Below, piece by piece: positions 1-9,367 of a stretch of 64,000 bases of DNA. The notes beneath the pieces were generated by a model. That model saw only the letters and a list, made by a program, of their open reading frames with translations, had not been told where the DNA came from and searched no databases. The DNA is from Chloroflexota bacterium (GTDB lineage Bacteria > Chloroflexota > Dehalococcoidia > Lucifugimonadales > UBA3495): the NCBI GenBank assembly GCA_028875655.1, contig JAPPCX010000114.1:1-64000 (forward strand), in the 5' to 3' direction. The translations under genes were made by a program, and so were the position numbers. Within the stretch, counting starts at the first letter, position 1. The number at the start of each line of letters is the position of its first letter.

Positions 1-54
1 GCTTCCCTTCCCACAGCACCACTGCAAGTTTCCAACAGTTTTTAGGATAGGCTC

Positions 55-939
55 TTAGTCGATGGCTTCTTTCAGGCGGCGGATGGCGTCGATGTGGGCG
101 TCCGGCGAAGTGGCTCCGCGAAGGCCGGCGGCGATGTGGGATGCGCCGATTTCTTCCCAGGACTTCAGCTCGGTGAGCCAGTCTTCCGGGTTGTTGTCGG
201 CGGTGATGGTGATGCGGCCCTCGAAGCCGACTTCCGATGGATCTCGGCCGGCGGCTTCGGCCTGGGCGCGGATGCGGCCCAGGATGGCCTGGCCGCCGGC
301 ATCGGGGGCGAACATGGGGAAGTAGCCGTCGGCCAGCCGGCCAATGCGTCGGATGGCCGCGTTGGGCGGCGTGGGCGCGTTGCCCCGGCCGGCGCCGATC
401 CAGATGGGGATGGGACGTTGCACCGGGAGCGGATTGATGCCGGCGTGGGTGATGTCGTGGTACTTGCCGTGGAAGTCGATCACGTCCTCGGTCCACAGCT
501 GGCGCAGCACCTCGATCTGCTCGTCGCAGCGGCTGCCCCGGGTGGCGAAGTCCACGCCGAGGGCCTCGTACTCCACCGAGTTCCAGCCTACACCGATGCC
601 CAGACGCAGCCGGCCGCCGGACAGCAGGTCAACTTCGGCCGCCTGCTTGGCCACCAACGCGGTTTGACGCTGGGGCAGAATCAGAATGCCGGTGGTCAGG
701 CCGATGCGCTTGGTAACGGCGGCCAGATAGGCCATCAGGGTGAACGGCTCGTGGATGTAGGACTCGTGAGTATAGGGGAACTGCGGAACTTCGGGATGCT
801 GCTCCGGCACCGCGCCCAGCACGTGGTCGAGGATGCGCACGTGCGAATACCCCAGATCCTCGGCGGCCTGGATGTAATCGCGCAACGCGCCAAAGTCGTC
901 GCCAATCTCAACAATAGGAACGGAAACGCCGATTTCCAT
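55..939 (-). CDS. LLM class (luciferase-like) F420/flavin-dependent oxidoreductase
   Basis: A 294-residue cytoplasmic TIM-barrel oxidoreductase of the bacterial luciferase-like family, which uses F420 or reduced flavin. The family core is visible at about residues 85-130 as RLRLGIGVGWN, followed by FHGKYH and then PIPIWIGAGRG, all standard blocks of the F420-type subgroup. The ATG at 937-939 is preceded on the minus strand by GGGAGGAGG at good spacing. The gene is divergent from the dehydrogenase at 1106. It is one of four LLM genes in the window; the substrate cannot be predicted. Family call is secure, cofactor choice is inference. Confidence 0.88.
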   Translation of the reverse strand: MEIGVSVPIVEIGDDFGALRDYIQAAEDLGYSHVRILDHVLGAVPEQHPEVPQFPYTHESYIHEPFTLMAYLAAVTKRIGLTTGILILPQRQTALVAKQAAEVDLLSGGRLRLGIGVGWNSVEYEALGVDFATRGSRCDEQIEVLRQLWTEDVIDFHGKYHDITHAGINPLPVQRPIPIWIGAGRGNAPTPPNAAIRRIGRLADGYFPMFAPDAGGQAILGRIRAQAEAAGRDPSEVGFEGRITITADNNPEDWLTELKSWEEIGASHIAAGLRGATSPDAHIDAIRRLKEAID

Positions 940-1064
940 AATGAACCTCCTCCCGGCATGAAAACGAAAGCGGCCTCGCCGCTTCGGTGTTGGCCGGGGT
1001 CATTATAGCGGGGTTGAGGGATGGTGTGGCGGGGCTGCTGCCGCTCCGGAGTGATCTTCCCTTG

Positions 1065-1073
1065 TGCTATTCT
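1065..1073 (+). promoter_or_regulatory. Extended -10 promoter element of the zinc-type dehydrogenase gene
   Basis: TGC followed directly by TATTCT reads as an extended -10. No good -35 is visible. Transcription would start near 1080, leaving a leader of about 26 nt before the ATG at 1106. The element overlaps the GTG at 1064 that opens the long ORF, which argues against that upstream start. Confidence 0.45.
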
Positions 1074-1105
1074 TGCGCCACGATACGCAACGGAGGGATT
1101 TTGGC

Positions 1106-2125
1106 ATGCGGGCTGCGGTTTATAAAGGCGAACAGGTCTTGCAGGTAGAGGAGTTGCCCGATCCCACGCCGGGACCCAACCAGGTAGTCATGCGGGTGAA
1201 GTACTCGGCGATTTGCGGCACCGACGTGCATGCGTTCATGTACGACCTTGCCCAACCGGGGGCGGTGATGGGACACGAGTACACCGGAACCATCGTCGAT
1301 GTCGGACCGGACGTGAGCCGCTGGCGCGTAGGCGACCGCGTGGTCGGCGGCGGCGGTCATCCCCCTCCCGGCGGAGGCTCCGCCACTCGCACCAACCCGC
1401 GCTTCAACTACCGCACCATGGGTTTCCAGCATAATCCCAGACCTCGCGGGTACGCCGAGTACGTGCTGCTGGACGAATGGGAACCAACTCCCGTGCCCGA
1501 CGACGTAACCGACGAGCAGGCCGCCCTCTGCGAGCCGTGCGCCGTTACCGTCCATGCCGTGCGCCTCTCCGACATCAAGCTTGGCGATTCCGTCCTGGTG
1601 CTGGGCGCCGGCCCCATCGGGCTGCTGTGCATGCAGACTGCCCGCGCCGCCGGCGCGACCACCGTCATCGTTTCCGAGCCGGCGCCCGGGCGCGCCGAAG
1701 CAGCCCGTCGTTTGGGCGCGGACGCCGTGTTGAACCCCACCGACCCCGACTTTGAGGCAAAGGTCGTGGAATTGACCGGCGGCACGGGGCCGCAGGTGGT
1801 GTTCGAGTGCGCCGCCGCACCGTCAACGCTGGAGCAGGGTCTGGACCTGTGCGCTCGCGGCGGCCAGGTGGTGATGATCGCCATCGCCTGGGAACCGACG
1901 CCGGTGGTTCCGCCCAACTGGATGGCGCGCGAGGTACGGATGCAATCATCCTTCGGAACGTTGCCCGAAGACTGGCGGATCGCGCTGGAGCTGATGCGGA
2001 CCGGCCGGGTTTCCGTGGAACACATGCTGTCGGGCACGAATTTCGTGCCGCTGGAAGGCATCCAGGGAGCGTTCGAGGCTCTCTGCAATCCGACCAGCGA
2101 GTTGCAGATGGTGGTGGAGTTGTAG
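1106..2125 (+). CDS. Zinc-type alcohol dehydrogenase (MDR superfamily)
   Basis: A medium-chain dehydrogenase/reductase of 339 residues, predicted to oxidise an alcohol or polyol with NAD(P). Catalytic zinc ligands are seen at Cys37 (AICGTD) and His57-Glu58 (GHEYTG), and the Rossmann motif is VLGAGPIGLL. The four-cysteine structural-zinc lobe usual in the family is absent and replaced by a Gly/Pro-rich stretch (GGGGHPPPGGG), so this belongs to a subgroup lacking the structural zinc. The start at 1106 is chosen over the ORF-track GTG at 1064 because GGAGGG lies 8 nt upstream and a -10-like element overlaps the GTG. The gene stands alone. Confidence 0.85.
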   Translation: MRAAVYKGEQVLQVEELPDPTPGPNQVVMRVKYSAICGTDVHAFMYDLAQPGAVMGHEYTGTIVDVGPDVSRWRVGDRVVGGGGHPPPGGGSATRTNPRFNYRTMGFQHNPRPRGYAEYVLLDEWEPTPVPDDVTDEQAALCEPCAVTVHAVRLSDIKLGDSVLVLGAGPIGLLCMQTARAAGATTVIVSEPAPGRAEAARRLGADAVLNPTDPDFEAKVVELTGGTGPQVVFECAAAPSTLEQGLDLCARGGQVVMIAIAWEPTPVVPPNWMAREVRMQSSFGTLPEDWRIALELMRTGRVSVEHMLSGTNFVPLEGIQGAFEALCNPTSELQMVVEL

Positions 2126-2342
2126 GCAATCCGTGGCCTTCAACGCTGCCCGCATCGCTTATCGGCATTGTGGGTTAGTCATTGTGCTTGGGGACTGCCT
2201 CCTTGCTGGCTTCGTGGAGGTGATGACTTTCGCCAAGACGGGGTCGTTGAGGTTCAGGCTGTCGGCGCTACGGCCAGAGAGCGTGGTTTGCGATATTGAG
2301 TCCTAGTCTTCCGCGTGCTGACCGCTGAGGAGATAAGGGATA

Positions 2343-2404
2343 CCCCTCACCCCAACCCTCTCCCGCACGTCCTTCGACAAGCTCAGCATGAGCGGGAAAG
2401 GGGG
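2343..2404. repeat. Composite repeat: CTTCGACAAGCTCAG element inside a CCCTCACCCC hairpin
   Basis: The outer element begins CCCCTCACCCCAACCCTCTC and closes with GCGGGAAAGGGGG. Its loop is occupied by another repeat, TTCGACAAGCTCAGCATGAG (about 2370-2395). Relatives of the outer unit occur at 57316-57354 and of the inner unit at 54519-54546 and 59193-59217. Confidence 0.7.
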
Positions 2405-2829
2405 CATACGACCCGTTGCCGCCGGACTCCGGATCAAGTCCGGAATGACGGTTTGGAGCGTGACCCGCCAGAGACGGATCAGCGACCCTCGCGGAGCGGT
2501 GGTGACACCCGCCGTACTGGTCTATGCCATGCCGATTAATAGGTCGGCCTCAGGCGATAGCCAGCGTTGCAATGAATCCGACTGATGATTGACCGTGTTG
2601 ACCTGAACCTCGTTTGACCCCGGGTTGGAATAGACCGGAATAGAATAGATTGGCGCCAGCGCCGGGCGTTGGGCCGTGGCCTGAGGCTTGCCGTCCGACG
2701 TGGAGTACAGTGTAGGGGAACGGATGGACTATCGGCAAGGGGCGGGTGTCACTCATGCGTACCAGTTTCCCAAACCCGTCGTAGCAGGGCTGAAGCACGG
2801 GGCATGCCGCGATGGCATCAGGAGGACGC

Positions 2830-2858
2830 GCTTGCCGCTGATGCGGGGCCAACCTATA
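2830..2858 (+). promoter_or_regulatory. Sigma-70-like promoter of ilvD
   Basis: TTGCCG (-35), a 17-bp spacer and a consensus TATAAT (-10). Transcription would start near 2865, giving a leader of about 50 nt. This lies inside the ORF-track extension of ilvD and supports the TTG start at 2915. Confidence 0.6.
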
Positions 2859-2914
2859 ATCTGACGACGCTACTGATTTACGACGGTGGGCACGCGCCCG
2901 CTGAGGAGGCCGTT

Positions 2915-4609
2915 TTGACTACCACCACTCGCAGCCCCAAAGCCTTGCTGAAGCATCGCAGCAGCGACATCACCGACGGGCCGCACCGCGCCCCGGCCCG
3001 TTCCTATCTGCGAGCGATGGGGCTCACCGACGACGACCTGGCCAAGCCGTTCGTCGCCATCGCCAACCTGGCCAGCGACGTTACCCCCTGCAACGTGCAT
3101 CTTGACCGGTGGGCCGCTGCCGCCAAGGAGGGCATCCGAGCCGCCAACGGCACACCCTTCCAGTTCGGCACCATCACCGTCAGCGACGGCATCTCCATGG
3201 GCACCGAGGGAATGAAGGCGTCATTGGTCAGCCGCGAAGTCATCGCCGACTCCATCGAGACGGTCGCCTTCGGTCAGCGGATGGATGGCCTGGTAACCAT
3301 CGGTGGTTGCGACAAGAACATGCCCGGTTGCGTCATGGCAATGGCCCGCCTCAACATCCCCAGCGTGTTCATCTACGGCGGCAGCATCCTGCCCGGCCAG
3401 TACAACGGCCAGGACGTGAACATCCAGGACGTATTTGAAGCGGTGGGCGCCTGGGCTGCCGGGCGCATCACTGGCGAAGAGCTGACGGAGCTGGAATGCG
3501 CCGCCTGTCCCGGCGAAGGTTCGTGCGGCGGCCTGTTCACCGCGAACACCATGTCCACCGCCATCGAAGTGATGGGCCTGTCGCTCCCCGGCGATGCCTC
3601 TCTAACCGCCGTGGATCCCAGGAAGGCGGACGAATCGCGGCAGGCCGGCGAAGCCGTGATGCGTATGCTGGAAGAAGGCATACGCCCCCGCGACATACTC
3701 ACCCGGCAGGCTTTCGAGAACGCCATCACTGTGGTCGTTGCCATGGGCGGCTCCACCAACGCCGTGCTGCACCTGATGGCCATCGCCCGCGAGGCCGAGG
3801 TTGACCTGACACTGGAGGACTTTGACCGCATTGGCCGCAACACGCCGTACATCGCGGACATGAAACCCGGCGGCCGCTACGTGATGGCTGACCTTAGCCG
3901 CTACGGCGGCGTGGCCCTCATCGGCAAGCGCCTGCTGGACGCCGGCCTGCTGTACGGGGATGCCATGAGCGTTAACGGCAAGACGCTGGCCGAGAACATC
4001 AACGAAGCCACCATAGTGGACGACCAGCCGGTCATCTACACCACCGACGCCCCGCGCAGCCCGACGGGCGGACTTGCCATCCTGCGCGGCAACCTGGCTC
4101 CAGACGGCGCAGTGATCAAGGTGGCCGGCCACCAGGAAAAGGTCTATGAAGGGCCGGCCCGCGTGTTCGACCAGGAGGAGCCGGCCTTCCAGGCCATCCA
4201 GCGGGGCGAAATCAAAGACGGCGACATCGTTGTAATCCGCTACGAAGGGCCCAAGGGCGGCCCAGGTATGCGCGAAATGCTGGCCGTAACCAGCGCGCTC
4301 ATCGGTCAGGGCCTCGGCGACACCGTGGCGCTGGTGACCGATGGCCGGTTCTCCGGCGCGTCCCACGGGCCGATGGTCGGACACGTTGCGCCGGAGGCCA
4401 TGGACGGCGGGCCCATCGGTATGCTGCGGGAAGGCGACATCATCACGCTGGACATCCCCAACCGCCGCCTCGACGCCCGCATTACCGAAGAGGAAATGGC
4501 CGACCGCCGCGCGGCCTGGCGTCCCATGGAACCCAAGTACACCACCGGCGTCCTCGCCAAGTACGCCAAGCTGGTGTCCTCCGCGGCCGAGGGCGCGGTA
4601 ACGCGGTAG
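2915..4609 (+). CDS. ilvD: Dihydroxy-acid dehydratase
   Basis: Converts 2,3-dihydroxy-isovalerate and its isoleucine-pathway homologue to the 2-keto acids, the third step of branched-chain amino acid synthesis, in the cytoplasm. Iron-sulfur cluster cysteines are seen at 60, 132 ([10 protein letters not shown]) and 204 ([11 protein letters not shown]), and the C-terminal signature is [19 protein letters not shown]. The start is TTG at 2915: AGGAGG lies 5 nt upstream and a TATAAT promoter is 57 nt upstream. The longer frame from 2669 adds 82 non-family residues. The resulting 564 residues fit the family. A crotonase follows 13 nt downstream. Confidence 0.95.
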   Translation: MTTTTRSPKALLKHRSSDITDGPHRAPARSYLRAMGLTDDDLAKPFVAIANLASDVTPCNVHLDRWAAAAKEGIRAANGTPFQFGTITVSDGISMGTEGMKASLVSREVIADSIETVAFGQRMDGLVTIGGCDKNMPGCVMAMARLNIPSVFIYGGSILPGQYNGQDVNIQDVFEAVGAWAAGRITGEELTELECAACPGEGSCGGLFTANTMSTAIEVMGLSLPGDASLTAVDPRKADESRQAGEAVMRMLEEGIRPRDILTRQAFENAITVVVAMGGSTNAVLHLMAIAREAEVDLTLEDFDRIGRNTPYIADMKPGGRYVMADLSRYGGVALIGKRLLDAGLLYGDAMSVNGKTLAENINEATIVDDQPVIYTTDAPRSPTGGLAILRGNLAPDGAVIKVAGHQEKVYEGPARVFDQEEPAFQAIQRGEIKDGDIVVIRYEGPKGGPGMREMLAVTSALIGQGLGDTVALVTDGRFSGASHGPMVGHVAPEAMDGGPIGMLREGDIITLDIPNRRLDARITEEEMADRRAAWRPMEPKYTTGVLAKYAKLVSSAAEGAVTR

Positions 4610-4622
4610 CAGGGGGATTCCG

Positions 4623-5432
4623 ATGCCCAGTTCGAGCAATCGCGTTCTTGTAGAACGCAGAGGCCCATTGGCCGTGATCCGCCTGAACCGGCCGGAGGCC
4701 CGCAACGCGCTGTCCCCCGACATGATTGCCGATTTGGGGCAAGCGTTGGCGGCAGCCGGCGCAAGGGACGTCCGGGCCGTGATGCTCACCGGTACGGACG
4801 GTGCATTCTGCGCCGGCGCCGACGTGCGGGACTTTACCGCTCAATTGGACGAAGGAGGGGCCGAGGGACTGTCGGAACACCTCCGCAGTTTGGCCGATGC
4901 CCTGCACAACGATGTCGTTATGGCCATTCGCAAGTTGGACAAGCCGGTGGTCGCGGCGGTGAACGGCGTGGCCGCGGGCGCCGGTTTCAGCCTGGCCCTG
5001 GCGTGCGATATGAGAATCGCCTCCAGCGACGCGCGGTTTCTGCTGGCCTACGCAAACATCGGCTGCACGGCGGACGGCGGCTCTACCTACATGCTGCCGC
5101 GCATCGTCGGACAGGGGCGAGCCATGGACATCTACCTGGCAAGACAGCCAATCGGCGCCCAATATGCTTTGGAGTTGGGATTGGTCAGTCAGGTCTTTGA
5201 AGCGTCGCACTTCGAACGCCATGCCATGGAAACGGCCGACCGCCTGGCCCAGGGACCCACGCAAGCGTACGGACGGGTCAAAGCGCTTTTCGACGGCAGC
5301 TGGGAAGCGGATCTGGCGACCCAACTGGATGCCGAAACCGATGCCATCGCTGACATCGGCCTGACCGGAGACTTCCAGGAAGGGATTCGGGCGTTTTCCC
5401 AGAAGCGTCAGGCGTGGTTTCAGGGGCGCTAG
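4623..5432 (+). CDS. Enoyl-CoA hydratase/isomerase family protein (PaaG-like crotonase)
   Basis: A 269-residue crotonase fold acting on an acyl-CoA. The oxyanion-hole blocks are FCAGADVRDF and NGVAAGAGFSLALACD. At the usual catalytic-glutamate region it reads ADGGSTYMLPRIVG; an Asp-Gly-Gly-Ser there resembles PaaG-type isomerases more than classical hydratases. It may therefore act on an aromatic or epoxide acyl-CoA, which is inference. It starts 13 nt after ilvD and is probably cotranscribed with it, although no pathway link to ilvD is evident. The ATG at 4623 has a purine-rich AGGGGG upstream. Confidence 0.87.
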   Translation: MPSSSNRVLVERRGPLAVIRLNRPEARNALSPDMIADLGQALAAAGARDVRAVMLTGTDGAFCAGADVRDFTAQLDEGGAEGLSEHLRSLADALHNDVVMAIRKLDKPVVAAVNGVAAGAGFSLALACDMRIASSDARFLLAYANIGCTADGGSTYMLPRIVGQGRAMDIYLARQPIGAQYALELGLVSQVFEASHFERHAMETADRLAQGPTQAYGRVKALFDGSWEADLATQLDAETDAIADIGLTGDFQEGIRAFSQKRQAWFQGR

Positions 5433-5451
5433 CGCCCTCCCTAAGTCAACT

Positions 5452-5694
5452 ATGAAGCGATGGCTGGCATTGCGCCGCTGGCAACTGTTGGGCCTCACGG
5501 TAGCCTTGGTCTGCCTGCGTATCGTTGCTGAGGCGGCCTTTCGCGTTTTGGATGACGGTCGAGTCGAGGCCGGCCCGGCCGGATTGGCGATCCTAATCGT
5601 ATGCAGTCTCGCCATGTGCGCCGCGGCGGTGGCCACGATAATTGCCTTCGTCCAGTACGGACGCATCTTTAACCCTCGCATCCCTACAGAGTGA
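5452..5694 (+). CDS. Small two-helix membrane protein, unknown function
   Basis: An 80-residue protein not recognised as any family. Two hydrophobic segments are clear, at about residues 11-30 (QLLGLTVALVCLRIVAEAAF) and 42-68 (AGLAILIVCSLAMCAAAVAT). They are separated by a short charged linker, and the tail is short and polar. The start lies 20 nt after the crotonase stop with no strong ribosome site, so it may be coupled to that gene. Codon use looks like the neighbours. It is a plausible real small membrane protein; its role is unknown. Confidence 0.6.
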   Translation: MKRWLALRRWQLLGLTVALVCLRIVAEAAFRVLDDGRVEAGPAGLAILIVCSLAMCAAAVATIIAFVQYGRIFNPRIPTE

Positions 5695-5727
5695 ACCCGT
5701 CCGCAGCGCCGGAATGTCCTACACCGG

Positions 5728-5756
5728 TTGCCCGCGTGACGCGCCGTCCTTATACT
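5728..5756 (+). promoter_or_regulatory. Sigma-70-like promoter before the 5.8-kb LLM gene
   Basis: TTGCCC, a 17-bp spacer and TATACT. Predicted transcription start near 5763, about 59 nt before the ATG at 5822. The ORF-track extension from 5642 runs through this promoter and is therefore unlikely to be translated. Confidence 0.55.
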
Positions 5757-5821
5757 GGCGCCATTGCGCAACCGAGCGGGCACCGCAGTTGTGCCCGGCT
5801 GCCGCGGCGAGGAGGATCCCC

Positions 5822-6991
5822 ATGCCAAAGGATAATGTGGAAGTATTCTGGTTTTCCGAGCAGCCTTACGGCCACGTGACCGATGCGGACGTGGAGCAGT
5901 ACGAGTCGGGGCGGCTGGACTTCCCCAATTCCCACTTCGATCCCGAAAGGGCCCACGCGCTCTACAACCAGTACCACGAGCAGTACGCCTGCGCCGACCA
6001 GAACGGCTTTGACGGCATCATGTCCAACGAGCACCATGCGTCGTACTGGTGCATGAAGCCGGCCGTCAACATCGACGCCGCCGTTATCTCGAAGGTCACC
6101 CGCAACGCCAAGATCGCCATCCTGGGCAACGTGATCGCCATCAACGACCCGATTCGCATGGCCGAAGAAATCGCCATGCTGGACTGCATTTCCGGCGGCC
6201 GGATCATATCGGGGTTCGTGCGAGGAACTGCCGTGGAGACGCTGCAAGGTGGCGTGGCTCCGCCACAAAACCGGGACCGCTTCGAGGAAGCCCATGACCT
6301 GATCATCAAGTGCTGGACCGAGCCGGGCCCGTTCCGCTACGAGGGCGAGTACTACCACTACCGGAAGGTCAATCCGTGGGTTCTCCCCATGCAGAAGCCA
6401 CACCCGCCCATCTGGTTCCCCGGCTTCAGCAGTCCGGAATCGGTGGTGTGGGCGGCGACCCACAGGCATCCCTACATGAACCTGGGCTCCCTTCTCGAAC
6501 ACACCCACCGGCTGCGCGACGTGTACATCGACACCGCCCGGGAGACCGGATTCCAGCCCGGGCCGGAACACTTCGGCTACCTGCTGCGCGTGTTCTGCGC
6601 GGACACCGATGAGAAGGCGCAGGAACTTGGGCGCGAATTCCTGTGGACGCAGGAGCACCGCAACCGCGGCCCCCGCGAGCACAACGACCCGCCCGGCTAC
6701 CAGTCCCGGGAGGCGGTCAGCATCCAGCGGACGCTGCCCGGAGCCGGTGGGTTCGGCCGCATGATGACTTACGAGGAACTACAGGAAGCCAACAACATCA
6801 TCGTGGGCAGCCCCGACACCGTGCGGGAAAAACTGTCCATGATTATCGAACGCCTCAATCCCGGCTACCTGCACATCTACGGAAACGAGGGCGCCATGGC
6901 CCACGAGGACGTGATGCGCTCCATCGAGCTGATCGGGCGGGAGGTCATTCCGGCGCTTCACGAAATCCCGCTGGTTGACCACTATGAATAA
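5822..6991 (+). CDS. LLM class flavin-dependent oxidoreductase
   Basis: A 389-residue luciferase-like TIM-barrel monooxygenase, of the larger flavin-dependent kind. Family blocks include FDGIMSNEHH near the N-terminus, the GGRIISGFVRG segment, and a C-terminal IVGSPDTVREKLSMIIERL, the phosphate/flavin-binding 'G-[ST]-P' region of alkanal-monooxygenase-like proteins. The ATG at 5822 has GAGGAGG upstream; the ORF from 5642 adds 60 residues across a promoter. The following NAD-dependent dehydrogenase begins 36 nt downstream and is probably in the same operon. The substrate is unknown. Confidence 0.88.
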   Translation: MPKDNVEVFWFSEQPYGHVTDADVEQYESGRLDFPNSHFDPERAHALYNQYHEQYACADQNGFDGIMSNEHHASYWCMKPAVNIDAAVISKVTRNAKIAILGNVIAINDPIRMAEEIAMLDCISGGRIISGFVRGTAVETLQGGVAPPQNRDRFEEAHDLIIKCWTEPGPFRYEGEYYHYRKVNPWVLPMQKPHPPIWFPGFSSPESVVWAATHRHPYMNLGSLLEHTHRLRDVYIDTARETGFQPGPEHFGYLLRVFCADTDEKAQELGREFLWTQEHRNRGPREHNDPPGYQSREAVSIQRTLPGAGGFGRMMTYEELQEANNIIVGSPDTVREKLSMIIERLNPGYLHIYGNEGAMAHEDVMRSIELIGREVIPALHEIPLVDHYE

Positions 6992-7027
6992 CCATGCGGA
7001 TGCTGCCGCATGGCTCCCGAGGGAAAA

Positions 7028-7915
7028 ATGACGTTACCGCAGAAGCAAGCCTTCATCGGCGTCGGTACCATGGGCAGCCTGATGGCCGGTTGCCTGCTGG
7101 ACGCTGGAGTGGACTTGACAGTGTTCGACGTCCGGCGTGAGGCGGCGGACCCTCTGATCCAGCGTGGCGCGCGTTGGGCCGCCAGCGCGGAAGATGCGGC
7201 AAGCGTCTGTGACATGCTGTGGACTTCTTTACCCGGACCTACGCAAGTCGAATCCGTCCTGCTCGGCAACGAAGGCGCGGTATTGTCGGCCATGGCTGAC
7301 GGGGCGGTACTGGTCGATACCACCACCAACGATCCCGACGTGGCTCGGCGAGTAGCGTCAGCGTGCGCTGCGCAGAATCTGGCGATGCTCGACGCCCCGG
7401 TGAGCGGCCGGCCACCCGCGATGACGATGATGGTCGGCGGAGATCATGCGGTGTATGAGAAAGCATTGCCGTCGCTGGAAGCGGTGGCCGCGCAGATTTT
7501 CTACGTCGGGCCGGCCGGCGCCGGCTGCGTCGCCAAGCTGGCCACCCAGTACATGGGTTACACCAACCTGATTGCCGCCATCGAGGGGATGCTGATCGCC
7601 CGGATGGGTGGCGTGGACCCGGCGGTCCTGGCGGAAATCGTCCCGGTCAGCGCCGGCGCCAGCCGGGCATTCAACGCAATTCCCAACGCCGTGCTGGACG
7701 GTTCCTTCCAGGCCGGTGGCACACTGGACATCGTGGCCAAAGACGTGGCTCTGGCCTGTGAGTTGGCGCGCCGCCTGGAAGCCCCGTCGTCCACCGGACA
7801 AGTTGCGGACTCGCTGTACCGGCAGGCGCAGGAAGCAGGCTGGGGCAGCGAGGGCTACCCCATCGTCGCGCGCATCCTTGAGGCCATGGCGCAAACGGAG
7901 TTGAGGAGCGAATAA
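7028..7915 (+). CDS. NAD(P)-dependent oxidoreductase, 3-hydroxyisobutyrate dehydrogenase family
   Basis: A beta-hydroxyacid dehydrogenase of about 295 residues. The Rossmann motif is at the N-terminus (FIGVGTMGSLMAG). The substrate-binding DAPVSGRP is present, as is the catalytic-lysine block GPAGAGCVAKLATQYMGYTN. It oxidises a 3-hydroxy acid or reduces a semialdehyde; the exact substrate is not readable. The start at 7028 is preferred because GAGGG lies just upstream, while the in-frame ATG at 7010 has no ribosome site; either is possible. It lies between an LLM oxidoreductase and a Rieske dioxygenase, consistent with a catabolic role. Confidence 0.87.
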   Translation: MTLPQKQAFIGVGTMGSLMAGCLLDAGVDLTVFDVRREAADPLIQRGARWAASAEDAASVCDMLWTSLPGPTQVESVLLGNEGAVLSAMADGAVLVDTTTNDPDVARRVASACAAQNLAMLDAPVSGRPPAMTMMVGGDHAVYEKALPSLEAVAAQIFYVGPAGAGCVAKLATQYMGYTNLIAAIEGMLIARMGGVDPAVLAEIVPVSAGASRAFNAIPNAVLDGSFQAGGTLDIVAKDVALACELARRLEAPSSTGQVADSLYRQAQEAGWGSEGYPIVARILEAMAQTELRSE

Positions 7916-7979
7916 CGGTCTCACTCGACCGACGGTTGTGATACCATTTGCCAGTGCCAGTTGCGCCCGGAGGAAAGTC

Positions 7980-9359
7980 ATGGCGATCACATTCCAACCC
8001 AGCGCTTACAGTGGCCTGGTTGACCAGGATAACGGCATGGTCAGCCGGGAGATATTCGTCAATGCTGACATCTATGCCGAAGAGCAGGAGCGCATTTTCA
8101 CCCGCGCCTGGCTTTTCGTCGGGCATGAGAGCCAGGTTGCCAAACCCGGCGACTTCTTCGTCTCGTCCATGGGCGAGGAATCGGTCATCCTCTGCCGCGA
8201 CCGGCAGGGGGAGATTCACGTCTTCCTCAACTCGTGCATGCATCGCGGCATGAAGGTGTGCCGGTACGACGAGGGCAACACGCCAATCTTCACCTGCCCC
8301 TACCACGGCTGGAGCTTCGCCACCGACGGCGCGCTGGTCGGCGTACCCTTCTACAAGGACGCCTACCACGAGGAACTGGACAAGTCCCAGTGGAGCCTCA
8401 TCCGCGTCCCCAAGATGGTCAACTACAAGGGCGGCATCTGGGCCACCTGGGACCCGAACGCCCCAGACTTCCTCGATTATATCGGCGGCTTCAAAACCTA
8501 CCTGGACATCCTGTTCGACGGGTGGGACGGCTCCGAGGGCGGCACCGAGATCATCGGCGGAATCGAGAAGTGGATGGTGCCCAGCAACTGGAAGTTCCCC
8601 GCCGAAAACTTCATCGGTGACCGCTACCACAACATCAGCCACCGCTCCGTTGACCTGGTGGGCATCGGCCCGTCGGGACAGGGCCGGCGCGACAACAGCG
8701 AGCGCGAAGGCGCAAAGTCGCTTGACGTATCGTTCCCTGAACGCGGTCACGGCACCGTGATGTTCCTGCGGCCCGAACACGCTCAACCCGTTCCGTCGTA
8801 CCAGAATGACCCCATCGTGGCCGACTACTTCTACCAGTGCGAAATCGCCCGCAAGGAACGGCAGGGACAGTTGTGGCGCATCCTGGCCGGGCCGGGCACG
8901 ATCTTCCCCAACATGTCTTTCCTGCCTCGCCAGCCGCGCAGCATCGCCGTGTGGCACCCTCGCGGCCCGGACCAGACCGAAGTCTGGCGCTGGTTCCTGG
9001 TTGACAGGTCCGCGCCGCCGGAGGTGAAGGAATTCCTGCGTCAGTATTACATCCGCTACTCCGGTCCCGCCGGCTTGACCGAGCAGGACGACATGGAGAA
9101 CTGGAACTACGCCCACTCCGCCAGCCGGGGCGCCATGGCTCGCCGGCACCACTACAACTACCAGATGGGCATGGGCTACGCGGTTACTGACTTTGAGGAC
9201 GGTGGCCTGAAACTCGACGGCACCGTGCTGGACACCACCAAGGCCCGGGCTGGTGAACAGAACCAGCGAGGTTTCTACAGCCGTTGGCGGGAGTTCATGG
9301 CGGCGCGGGATTGGGACGAACTCGCCACCTGGCGCAACGGCAACGGTTCGGCCTGTTAG
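7980..9359 (+). CDS. Aromatic ring-hydroxylating dioxygenase, large (alpha) subunit
   Basis: The catalytic subunit of a Rieske non-heme iron dioxygenase, 459 residues, inserting O2 into an aromatic ring. The Rieske [2Fe-2S] ligands are Cys86-x-His88 and Cys106-xx-His109 (FTCPYHGWSF). The mononuclear iron histidines are His217 and His221 in NFIGDRYHNISH. The ATG at 7980 has GGAGGA upstream; the ORF-track start at 7938 lacks one. The small subunit follows 8 nt after the stop. No ferredoxin or reductase gene is adjacent, so electrons must come from a component encoded elsewhere. Confidence 0.93.
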   Translation: MAITFQPSAYSGLVDQDNGMVSREIFVNADIYAEEQERIFTRAWLFVGHESQVAKPGDFFVSSMGEESVILCRDRQGEIHVFLNSCMHRGMKVCRYDEGNTPIFTCPYHGWSFATDGALVGVPFYKDAYHEELDKSQWSLIRVPKMVNYKGGIWATWDPNAPDFLDYIGGFKTYLDILFDGWDGSEGGTEIIGGIEKWMVPSNWKFPAENFIGDRYHNISHRSVDLVGIGPSGQGRRDNSEREGAKSLDVSFPERGHGTVMFLRPEHAQPVPSYQNDPIVADYFYQCEIARKERQGQLWRILAGPGTIFPNMSFLPRQPRSIAVWHPRGPDQTEVWRWFLVDRSAPPEVKEFLRQYYIRYSGPAGLTEQDDMENWNYAHSASRGAMARRHHYNYQMGMGYAVTDFEDGGLKLDGTVLDTTKARAGEQNQRGFYSRWREFMAARDWDELATWRNGNGSAC

Positions 9360-9367
9360 GTGGCGCG

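Larger units (their letters stand above)
2126..2914. other. 789-bp intergenic region with repeats and the ilvD promoter
   Basis: No convincing gene. The first 200 bases have no feature I recognise. A nested repeat lies at 2343-2404 and a palindromic repeat near 2422-2450 (CCGGACTC...AGTCCGGAATGACGG). Positions 2625-2660 hold short imperfect GGAATAGA iterations. The ilvD promoter is at 2830-2858. ORFs called here, such as 2550-2852 minus, lack ribosome sites and family-like sequence. The in-frame upstream extension of ilvD (2669-2914) also does not look coding. Confidence 0.6.

Noticed and set aside
2550-2852. 100-residue minus-strand ORF in the gap before ilvD
   Set aside because: No ribosome site, Pro/Gly/His-rich random-like sequence, and it overlaps the ilvD promoter.
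2669-2914. 82-residue N-terminal extension of ilvD
   Set aside because: It crosses a TTGCCG/TATAAT promoter, has no family similarity, and a ribosome site fits TTG 2915.
3602-5828. Long minus-strand ORFs of 395 and 448 residues opposite ilvD and the crotonase
   Set aside because: Third-position shadows of real plus-strand genes; low-complexity translation and no family-like motifs.
7942-7947. TACCAT as a -10 element for the Rieske dioxygenase operon (and a similar one at 63871)
   Set aside because: The same hexamer works with TTGACA at 45621, but no acceptable -35 is present at either of these two sites.
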